A stretch of DNA of 6,118 nt from JBBDST01 sp040904765 (lineage in GTDB: Bacteria > Actinomycetota > Nitriliruptoria > Nitriliruptorales > Nitriliruptoraceae), in the NCBI GenBank assembly GCA_040904765.1, contig JBBDST010000030.1, forward strand, positions 1 through 6,118, written 5' to 3'. A program made the translations under genes and the position numbers. The notes under the pieces are model-generated. The model was not told where the DNA came from. It saw nothing but the letters and a program-made list of their open reading frames with translations, and did no database searches. Below are positions 1 through 5,803 of this stretch, in pieces; positions within the stretch are counted from its first letter, which is position 1; every line of letters starts with the position of its first letter.

Positions 1-632
1 TCATCCGCGAACCGGCCAGCCCCTTTTTCTTCTCTGCAGTCGGTGCCAACACGGCTGTGCAGCTCTTAATTGCCAGCGGCCCACTGTTTTTAGTCGTGCT
101 TGGCGCCACCCCTGCCGCCGTCGCCGTGTTTTTTACCACCCAGACAGCCTCTCGCCTGCCGCTAGGGATCGCGATCAACGGCGGCCTGTCACGACTGCTG
201 CCGCCACTCATTAAGACGGTACAGCGCGGAGATGCGACAACGTTTCGCAGACATGCCATCACGATCGCTTTAGCTGTGGCTGTTACAACCCTTGGGGCGA
301 TCGGCGGCGGATTGCTATTTGGACCAGGCCTGTTAGCAATACTTTTCGGCGAAGCATTTCGCCCTGGAGCTGCCTTTAGCGCCACCATCTTTGCCGGTGC
401 CGTACTGACCTTTGGCGGGTTGTTTGTCAACCAGCTCTACATCGCCCTTGGTCAAGAACGCCGCCTCACCCCCGTATGGTGGGTGTGTCTCACTGCAGCA
501 GCGATCATCGCCGCCATCACCCCAGGCGACGTAAGTTTGCGGGTCGCCGTAAGTTTCTCGGCTGCCACGCTGATCGCAACCGTGTGGCTGTTACGCCCAC
601 TGATCCGCCGCCGTGCCACCTTGCCGTTCTAG
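1..632 (+). CDS. Polysaccharide flippase-like membrane protein, C-terminal part (5' end outside window)
   Basis: The reading frame is open from base 3 and ends at TAG 630-632. It has no stop back to the window edge, so the GTG at 57 is most likely an internal Val and the gene begins upstream. The visible part of about 209 residues is almost entirely hydrophobic, with likely membrane segments encoded near 60-134, 255-350 (one or two helices), 366-446, 468-524 and 534-608. The loop between the first two is basic, and the protein ends in an Arg-rich cytoplasmic-type tail. This helix pattern and the G-rich helices with a segment like 'FVNQLYIALGQE' fit the C-terminal half of MATE/MOP-superfamily lipid-linked oligosaccharide flippases (Wzx or MurJ-like), which move lipid-linked glycans across the cytoplasmic membrane. 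The following glycosyltransferase supports a glycan role. The assignment is to superfamily only, and another polytopic exporter cannot be excluded. Confidence 0.6.
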   Translation, partial: IREPASPFFFSAVGANTAVQLLIASGPLFLVVLGATPAAVAVFFTTQTASRLPLGIAINGGLSRLLPPLIKTVQRGDATTFRRHAITIALAVAVTTLGAIGGGLLFGPGLLAILFGEAFRPGAAFSATIFAGAVLTFGGLFVNQLYIALGQERRLTPVWWVCLTAAAIIAAITPGDVSLRVAVSFSAATLIATVWLLRPLIRRRATLPF

Positions 633-2172
633 GCTAGACAGGTCAACGCCACAGCTAGCAGAAAGTGTCCGTTTGGTCACCCGACGTCGCGCCCGCCCGC
701 CACGCACATCAGTGCGGGCCCGCATGATCGCGTTCGCGTTAGGCCTGATCACCATTATCGCCGTCTACACGTGGCTGCGTTCGCCAGGCATGATTGCGGT
801 TGGTTCAGACAACGACGAATATCAGCTGGTTGCCAAGGCACTTGCGCGCTTTGACGCGCCAATCGTTGCCGGGGTTGAAGGCACCAAATATCCGTTGCTC
901 TATCCGGCCCTGCTTGCCCTCATGCTCGTTGGGCGCATCCCTCTTCACGGTGGCGCGGTCGTGTTGAACCTTGCCGCGGCGCTCACCGCGGCAGGGAGCG
1001 TCGCGTGGCTTGTGGGCCGTGCACGCCGTGGCGCACCGGTATCGTTTGCGGCCGGGTTTGCCGCCGCCACGGTTCTTTTGGCGTCACGGGCCGTGTGGAA
1101 CGACATGTTCTCCACCATGCCTGAAATGCTGCTTTTGGCCACCATCGCGCTGATGCTTGTCGTCATTGACCGTGACGACTCGGCCAACCGCACCGTCATC
1201 TTGACTGTCCTTGCGGTTGTTGCGGTTGGTTTCAAAACGTTGGCGCTACCGTTCATGCTTGGCGGTTTTGGAATCCTTTGGCTGTATGACCGGCAAGTGA
1301 AAACGCTTATCCCTGCGATAACAGCAGCTGTTACGGCACTGATCGGAATGCTGTGGATGCGCAGCTACCCGTCCCACACGACCGGCTATGTCGAAACGTT
1401 TTTTCTGATCGACCCTGACGACGCGGCAGAAGGCAATATCAGCTTTTTGGGCGTGATCGAACGCACTCTCGCGCAGATCCCTGACGCGCTGCGTGACTTG
1501 GGTCAAGCATTCATATCGCTATCAATGAGCCGCTCGATCACCATCACTGTCGCCCTGATTCTGCTTGTAATTGGCGTTCAGGCCAGCCGGAAACTCGGCA
1601 AAAACCCAGCCCTTGGCCGGTTCGCGTTCGGCGCCACAATCGCCTACACGCTTGCGATGGCGCTATGGCCCTACAACGCGCCACGGTTCGGCCTTCCCCT
1701 CCTACCGATCGCAGCACTTGGAATCGGCTGGATGCTGCGCGGTGCCGGACGGTGGCTTGGCGAACGTGACGCTCTCGTCTTCATCTCTGCAGCCGCCGTT
1801 GCCGCACTCCTTGCCACCTCAATCACGGCTGTGCGTGACGACGGCGCGGACGCACGAAACATCATCTCTGAACAGCATGCATCTCGCGATGCGGTAGCAA
1901 ACTGGCTTGCTACCAACGCGCCCGATGCCAAATTAGTGTCGTTTGACTATCGCGAGATTGCTAACCGCACAGACGAAACGGTCCATCCGATCGGTTACAC
2001 GTCAGATCCGGCCGCATTACGTAAACAACTAGGTGACGCCGACATGCTGGTGGTCATGCGTTACTACGGGAAACGCAACCGGCAAGCCCAAGTGCTGCTC
2101 GACACCTATCCCGAACTGTTCACAGAACTTTTTAGCGTAAGTCGCGGCACCGTTTACTTGATTAACGATTGA
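613..2172 (+). CDS. GT-C (GT39/ArnT-like) integral membrane glycosyltransferase
   Basis: This is a polytopic protein of up to 519 residues. A basic N-terminus (about residues 20-37) precedes TM1 (about 38-56). An extracytoplasmic loop then has the acidic motif S65-D-N-D-E-Y70, followed by K92-YPLLYP98 leading into TM2. This layout (TM1, acidic first loop, 'PLYP'-like entry to TM2, many further helices) is typical of GT-C enzymes that transfer sugars from polyprenyl-phosphate donors outside the membrane; the loop Asp is normally catalytic. Further hydrophobic stretches run to about residue 415, followed by a soluble tail of about 100 residues. The start is uncertain. GTG 613 overlaps the upstream gene by 20 bp and has no clear Shine-Dalgarno. 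TTG 673 has a weak GAAAG 7 nt upstream and keeps the positive N-terminus. GTG 712 and ATG 724 lack an SD, and ATG 724 would remove the basic residues before TM1. Donor and acceptor cannot be read from the sequence. Confidence 0.75.
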   Translation: MPPCRSRLDRSTPQLAESVRLVTRRRARPPRTSVRARMIAFALGLITIIAVYTWLRSPGMIAVGSDNDEYQLVAKALARFDAPIVAGVEGTKYPLLYPALLALMLVGRIPLHGGAVVLNLAAALTAAGSVAWLVGRARRGAPVSFAAGFAAATVLLASRAVWNDMFSTMPEMLLLATIALMLVVIDRDDSANRTVILTVLAVVAVGFKTLALPFMLGGFGILWLYDRQVKTLIPAITAAVTALIGMLWMRSYPSHTTGYVETFFLIDPDDAAEGNISFLGVIERTLAQIPDALRDLGQAFISLSMSRSITITVALILLVIGVQASRKLGKNPALGRFAFGATIAYTLAMALWPYNAPRFGLPLLPIAALGIGWMLRGAGRWLGERDALVFISAAAVAALLATSITAVRDDGADARNIISEQHASRDAVANWLATNAPDAKLVSFDYREIANRTDETVHPIGYTSDPAALRKQLGDADMLVVMRYYGKRNRQAQVLLDTYPELFTELFSVSRGTVYLIND

Positions 2173-2174
2173 TA

Positions 2175-3911
2175 TCAAGTGGCAACTCCCGTCCTCTCAG
2201 CTCCGAAACTGACTTGGCCATGGCCGCTGGCTCCAAATAAATCAGTAAAGACAGAAACATTGATTGTCTCTCCCGCTTGAATCAAGGCTCCCGAAATTTG
2301 AAGGCTAACCAACTCTGATTCGGAAGAGCATAAGACGTTCTCGATGTCAGAACTCCTGTCGGATGATGCAATACTTAGTAAAAACGTCATCGAAGTAATG
2401 TCTGAGCAGCGCACTGGTTTGTTGAAGGCTAGAACGACCCGGGAAGCGTCGACTTGAGTGTTCGCAGTGACCGACAAGAATTGGGGATCTACTAGATCAA
2501 CGACTGTTGCACCCACTGTCTGGGCCAACTGGCCGGTTTCTGTACGCACCGCATGGTCTGGGTCAGGTCTGGTGTAGCTGACAGTCCCATAGTCGCTGAC
2601 ACGAATTCCTGACGACGTGTAGTTCAGTGCGCACATAGTTGGGCTGTCAACTAATGGATTGATGCTGTCTGGGGCGCCGGAGGCTTGCCCGTCAGTGGGT
2701 GCGTGCAGGCTGGCGTTCACAAACTGCCATGCTGACCTGGCAACTGCAGTGTCGGCGCAATTGACGCTCTGGTCGAAGGTCAGCATGATGCGGTTCTCGG
2801 CTAGGTCGGTAACTGAAGATACGAGAACGGCAGCGGCTGGTTTGGACACATCGAGCGTGAATGTTGCCAGTTCTGAACTTAGACCGTCAGCATCGATGGC
2901 ACGTAAGGTGAGTTCCCGTGTGCCGTTGGTTATGTCTTGTAACACGATTCGGAATGTTTCGGTTGCTGAATCAAATGATCCCGAAGTGGCAGTTGCATTT
3001 ATCCATGTTCCCTCATCGATCTTTGCTTGGACGGTGACGATGGTGCTTTCGTCTGCCGTTGCTGTACCGGTGATGATCAAGGGATCGTTTTCTGCTGTGT
3101 TTGGATCTGTGCCGGAAAGAACCGCACTATTTAGCTCAACGGCTGTGATCTGAACAGTAGGTGCGGGTTTCGTTGGTGAGGGTTTCGTTGGTGAGGGTGA
3201 ATCGGCCTCAAGGGGTCCGGTGTCCCACATTTCTGCACGGTGGAGTTCGGCAGCACCGTTGATGAGCAAAGTGGCAGCCTGTTGGCGTGTGATGGGTGTT
3301 GTCGGATTGAAGTGTTTCGGGTCCGTGCCACTGACGATGCCTGTGGCGGTGAGCCGGGCAACGTTTGCGGCATGCACGTTTGCGGTCATGTCGTTGAACG
3401 GTGCGCTGGTTGGGGTGGGAAGGGGATGCCCCGCAGCGGTGAGGGTGTTCACCAGTAGGGATGCGAATTGGTCGCGAGTGACGTTGCGCTGCGGGGCAAA
3501 CTTGGTGGCTGTGACTCCTTTGGTGAGATTGAGCGATGCGGCGATGGCGATGTTGTCAGCATGTACCGAGTGGGCTACGTCACGAAATGGATTGGTCGTC
3601 GGCACGTCGTAGGACGTGCCGGTTGCCAGGGTGAGGAAGTTGACGAGCAGGGTGGCCAGATGATCTCGTCTAAGTGGAGCGTGAGGGTTGAACGTTGCTT
3701 GGCTTGTTCCTTGGCTAATTCCAAAGGCCACTACACAGTTGATGTTGGCTACGTGCACTCCAGACACGTCGCTGAATGTGCCTGACGGTGCGGTGTCACA
3801 CAGCGTGTCGCGTGCTTCAGCGTGTGTGGTGGCTAACAAGGGTGGTGCTGTAATCAGTCCGGCGCCGATGACTACGGCAACTGCTGCGGCGGTGTGTCGT
3901 ATCCGTCTCAT
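2175..3911 (-). CDS. Secreted SLH-domain protein with Ig-like and two Cys-paired C-terminal modules
   Basis: A 578-residue exported protein. Residues 1-31 form a Sec signal peptide: basic RRIR, a hydrophobic core of about 8-27, probable cleavage after THA31. Three SLH repeats follow at about 45-93, 108-157 and 171-220, each F-x-D-[VM]...VH-x-x-N-[IV]...F-x-P...R-x-x-x-A-x-L-L. The third has the clearest 'TGIVSGT...FNP...ITRQQ' form. SLH domains normally anchor proteins to wall polysaccharide. A Pro/Thr/Lys linker (238-252) leads to an Ig-like beta module (about 253-355), then two related modules (about 362-470 and 476-578), each with two cysteines (385/427 and 502/528). C38 and C59 may form another disulfide. 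ATG 3909-3911 is well supported by GGGAG 7 nt upstream. No enzymatic motif is seen, so a structural, adhesive or ligand-binding surface role is inferred. The gene converges on the glycosyltransferase with a 2-bp gap, and its 3' part is AT-rich in places. Confidence 0.85.
   Translation of the reverse strand: MRRIRHTAAAVAVVIGAGLITAPPLLATTHAEARDTLCDTAPSGTFSDVSGVHVANINCVVAFGISQGTSQATFNPHAPLRRDHLATLLVNFLTLATGTSYDVPTTNPFRDVAHSVHADNIAIAASLNLTKGVTATKFAPQRNVTRDQFASLLVNTLTAAGHPLPTPTSAPFNDMTANVHAANVARLTATGIVSGTDPKHFNPTTPITRQQAATLLINGAAELHRAEMWDTGPLEADSPSPTKPSPTKPAPTVQITAVELNSAVLSGTDPNTAENDPLIITGTATADESTIVTVQAKIDEGTWINATATSGSFDSATETFRIVLQDITNGTRELTLRAIDADGLSSELATFTLDVSKPAAAVLVSSVTDLAENRIMLTFDQSVNCADTAVARSAWQFVNASLHAPTDGQASGAPDSINPLVDSPTMCALNYTSSGIRVSDYGTVSYTRPDPDHAVRTETGQLAQTVGATVVDLVDPQFLSVTANTQVDASRVVLAFNKPVRCSDITSMTFLLSIASSDRSSDIENVLCSSESELVSLQISGALIQAGETINVSVFTDLFGASGHGQVSFGAERTGVAT
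3156..3200 (-). repeat. Tandem 15-bp repeat encoding the TKPSP linker
   Basis: On the + strand, the 15-base unit GGGTTTCGTTGGTGA occurs at 3165-3179 and again, identically, at 3180-3194, followed by a partial copy beginning at 3195. It encodes the S-P-T-K-P-S-P-T-K-P-A-P-T segment (residues 240-252) of the SLH protein. This is a typical flexible, extended wall-spanning linker between the SLH anchor and the outer modules. In-frame units of this type can change in number by slippage, which would lengthen or shorten the stalk. Confidence 0.85.
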
Positions 3912-3918
3912 GATTTCA

Positions 3919-3923
3919 CTCCC
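3919..3923 (-). promoter_or_regulatory. Ribosome binding site of the SLH gene
   Basis: Read on the minus strand this is GGGAG, 7 nt before ATG 3911-3909. It is a good Shine-Dalgarno match at normal spacing and fixes the start of the SLH protein, in agreement with the signal peptide directly after that Met. Confidence 0.75.
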
Positions 3924-4027
3924 ACGATGACTGTGCTGCCCGTGTGTCGCATCTGCTGTTGATTACGGCACGGACCAACGGCCTTTAAGGAATCGATGTG
4001 AGGCATGGGCTTTACACGCGTTAGCAT

Positions 4028-4047
4028 TGTTGTCGTCGCTCACAACA
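4028..4047. promoter_or_regulatory. Inverted repeat, possible operator or leader hairpin
   Basis: TGTTGT (4028-4033) and ACAACA (4042-4047) are perfect inverted 6-base arms around an 8-base spacer. The 20-bp site lies 17 nt before the dehydrogenase ATG and just upstream of its ribosome binding site. Dyads of this size in front of acyl-CoA dehydrogenase genes are often TetR-type operators, but no regulator gene is in the window. A leader-RNA hairpin or chance are equally open. The pairing is seen; the role is inferred. Confidence 0.25.
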
Positions 4048-4052
4048 GTCAT

Positions 4053-4058
4053 AAAGGA
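4053..4058 (+). promoter_or_regulatory. Ribosome binding site deciding the dehydrogenase start
   Basis: AAAGGA lies 6 nt before ATG 4065, a good Shine-Dalgarno match at proper spacing. The alternative in-frame ATG at 4005 has only a GAGG one base away, too close to work. It would also add 20 residues that do not look like an acyl-CoA dehydrogenase N-terminus. The start is therefore placed at 4065. Confidence 0.75.
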
Positions 4059-4064
4059 CGGTCT

Positions 4065-5285
4065 ATGCATCCCTCGCCGCGGGTTCAGGAGTACATCGCA
4101 CGGTTTGACGTGTTCATGGATGAAGTGCGTGAGATCGAAGCGGCAATCGATACGACCAGACATGGCGATCACATTGACCCGCGGCTTGACGCGACCGGAC
4201 GGATGGACGCGGCCATTTGGGAAGCGCGACGTGAAGTGCAGCGTCGTGCCGCCGCAAAAGATCTGTACATCCCGCATCAGCCAGAATCTGCTGGTGGCGC
4301 CGGGTTTTCACGGGTCGAGATGCATTTTGTTGAAGAACACGTGTATCGCACAGCCCAACTTGGTATTGGGCTTGCCGCTTTGGGGTGGACTGAAGGCCCA
4401 AGCCCGGCGTTGGCGCATGTGAGTGACGAAGCGCGGACACAATATTTGGAGCCGCTCAACAAGGGCGAGTTGACAACAGCGTTTGCAAACACAGAACGTG
4501 ACGTTGGAACTGACGTGTTGGCGATGCACACGCATGCCCGTCGTGATGGCACCGACTGGGTTATTAACGGCGGCAAGGCGTGGATTACCAACGCACATTT
4601 TGCTGACGTCTATCAGGTGACGGCTGTCACCGAGACCGGTGCCGGCACGCGTTCACTTTCAATGTTTTTGGTGGACAAGGATGCGCCCGGTTTTCGACGC
4701 GGCGTAGATTTCGCGACGGTGCTTGGGGACGGTCTGACAGGCGAACTGCATTTTGATGATGTGCGGGTGCCAAAAGAAAACGTCGTAGGCGAGATCGGGC
4801 AAGGGTTTGCGCTTGCCATGTCGTGGATCAACTGGCGGCGGCTGTGCCGTGGCGGGATGTGTTCTGGATGGGGTCAGTGGCTGATTGAACGTGCCGTCAA
4901 ACGGGCCCTAGAACGCAAATCAGGTGGCAAACCGATCGCTGAGCTGCAGGCTGTGCAGCACATGATCGCCAACATGGAAGCCGACTGGTATCAGGCCCGT
5001 GCGACGTCGCTGATCGCCCAGGGGGAACTTGATGCGATGGGGCCGTTTGATATCCCGCTTGATCGGCGTGCCCCGCGGCTGATTGCGCTCGTCAAATTGA
5101 TCAACGACGAGTCGTTCTACCGGTTGGCAGATAACGCCGTGCAGGTGCATGGTGCGATGGGCCTGTTGCGCGGCAAACCTGAAGAGAAACTGTTTCGGAT
5201 CGCGCGCAATCTACGTATTCCGGCCGGCACGGTTGAAGTGCAACGTAACGCGATCGCACAAGCCGTGTTGAAACCGAAAAAATGA
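4065..5285 (+). CDS. Acyl-CoA dehydrogenase-like flavoprotein with atypical catalytic positions
   Basis: A 406-residue protein with full-length acyl-CoA dehydrogenase architecture: helical N-domain (about 1-130), beta middle domain (about 135-240) and helical C-domain (about 240-406). FAD-domain marks are T143-E-R-D-V-G-T-D150 (usual TEPxAGSD), G169-G-K-A-W-I-T-N176 and F230-D-D-V-R-V-P236. The C-terminal signature is Q360-V-H-G-A-M-G366 with P386-A-G-T-V-E-V-Q-R394. The family takes alpha,beta hydrogens from acyl-CoA and passes electrons to ETF. The Glu base of MCAD/SCAD (before the GT of 'YEGT') is Ala387 here. The alternative helix-G Glu of isovaleryl-CoA dehydrogenase aligns with Arg258. 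The base is thus not at either classic site, so the reaction may be unusual. The N-domain loosely resembles ACAD10/11-type proteins. First gene of a probable operon; its TGA overlaps the next ATG (ATGA). Substrate unknown. Confidence 0.88.
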   Translation: MHPSPRVQEYIARFDVFMDEVREIEAAIDTTRHGDHIDPRLDATGRMDAAIWEARREVQRRAAAKDLYIPHQPESAGGAGFSRVEMHFVEEHVYRTAQLGIGLAALGWTEGPSPALAHVSDEARTQYLEPLNKGELTTAFANTERDVGTDVLAMHTHARRDGTDWVINGGKAWITNAHFADVYQVTAVTETGAGTRSLSMFLVDKDAPGFRRGVDFATVLGDGLTGELHFDDVRVPKENVVGEIGQGFALAMSWINWRRLCRGGMCSGWGQWLIERAVKRALERKSGGKPIAELQAVQHMIANMEADWYQARATSLIAQGELDAMGPFDIPLDRRAPRLIALVKLINDESFYRLADNAVQVHGAMGLLRGKPEEKLFRIARNLRIPAGTVEVQRNAIAQAVLKPKK

Positions 5286-5803
5286 TCCGAACGGCGTGTG
5301 TCACCGGACGGTTCCAGCCGGTTCATTTACAACATGTGGAACTGTTCTTGCGGGCCCTTGATGAAGCCGATCGACTGATTGTTGCAATCACCAACCCAAC
5401 CGTCGAGTCGTATGCGACTCAAGACGCTTCCCTGCATCGAAATCAGGCAGAAGCGAACCCGTTTGATGTTGCTACCCGCACGCGCCTGCTTGCTGCGTCG
5501 TTAACTGACGCTGGCATTGCCGCTGTCACGAGCATTGTTGCTTTTGACATTTTCGTGCCTGACACGTGGGAAGAAATTGTGCCACTCGATGTGACGCAGG
5601 TGGTGCGGGTGTATTCGCCGTGGGAAGCAGAAAAAGTGGTGCGGTTTCGTGCTGCCGGCTATCCGGTGCGGGTGCTCAACGGGGACAATGACAACAAAAT
5701 TACGGCAAGTCAGATCCGTGCGTCCCTGTTTGCCGGTGGTCACGACTGGGAAGCGCACGTCACTGCTTCGACCCGTGAGCTGTTACACAAGGTCGTGTCG
5801 TGA
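5282..5803 (+). CDS. NadM-like nucleotidyltransferase (putative nicotinamide-nucleotide adenylyltransferase)
   Basis: 173 residues, the usual length of archaeal-type NMN adenylyltransferase (NadM). G9-R-F-Q-P-V-H-L-Q-H18 matches the nucleotide-binding GRFQPxHxGH motif with both His kept but Gln at the usual Gly. N59-P-F61 followed by R66/R68 matches the family NPF...R segment. I140-T-A-S-Q-I-R146 matches the C-terminal ISxTxIR phosphate-binding motif, followed by a G-x-W (G153-HDW156) region as in NadM. The family reaction joins NMN and ATP to give NAD+ and diphosphate in the cytoplasm; related members activate other phosphates, so the substrate is not certain. ATG 5282-5284 overlaps the dehydrogenase stop by 4 bp and has no clear own Shine-Dalgarno, suggesting coupled reinitiation. 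Its TGA overlaps the GTG of the next gene. Confidence 0.8.
   Translation: MIRTACVTGRFQPVHLQHVELFLRALDEADRLIVAITNPTVESYATQDASLHRNQAEANPFDVATRTRLLAASLTDAGIAAVTSIVAFDIFVPDTWEEIVPLDVTQVVRVYSPWEAEKVVRFRAAGYPVRVLNGDNDNKITASQIRASLFAGGHDWEAHVTASTRELLHKVVS
5789..5792 (+). promoter_or_regulatory. Weak ribosome binding site for GTG 5800
   Basis: AAGG lies 7 nt before the GTG at 5800, inside the end of the nucleotidyltransferase gene. It supports GTG 5800 as the start of the mutase-like gene, together with the 4-bp GTGA overlap. Confidence 0.45.

Larger units (their letters stand above)
3912..4064. other. Divergent intergenic region between the SLH gene and the dehydrogenase operon
   Basis: These 153 bp separate two divergently transcribed starts and must hold the leader of each gene, and probably both promoters. 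I saw no convincing -35/-10 pair in either direction. The best on the minus strand is a CGTAAT-like -10 with a poor -35, too weak to call. Identifiable elements are the two ribosome binding sites and one 6-bp dyad at 4028-4047. The ORF that could begin at ATG 4005 is only an upstream extension of the dehydrogenase frame and lacks a usable Shine-Dalgarno. Confidence 0.6.

Noticed and set aside
57..59. GTG as the start of the flippase-like gene
   Set aside because: The frame is open upstream to the window edge and encodes plausible membrane-protein sequence, with no Shine-Dalgarno before 57.
945..1256. Minus-strand open frame within the glycosyltransferase gene
   Set aside because: High-GC antisense shadow with low-complexity Ala/Thr/Arg translation and no ribosome binding evidence considered convincing.
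2118..2133. GTTC-ACA-GAAC hairpin followed by five T, resembling a terminator on the + strand
   Set aside because: The stem is only 4 bp and it lies within the glycosyltransferase coding region, before its stop codon.
2216..2225. Perfect palindrome GGCCATGGCC
   Set aside because: No loop and no T-run, inside the SLH coding sequence; a 10-bp GC-rich palindrome is not enough to call a site.
3220..3785. Long + strand frames opposite the SLH repeats (for example 3220-3612 and 3468-3785)
   Set aside because: They are antisense to a well-supported gene with signal peptide, Shine-Dalgarno and three SLH repeats, and their translations show no recognisable features.
4005..4064. ATG 4005 as the dehydrogenase start
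   Set aside because: No properly spaced Shine-Dalgarno, while ATG 4065 has AAAGGA 6 nt upstream; the extra 20 residues do not resemble the family.
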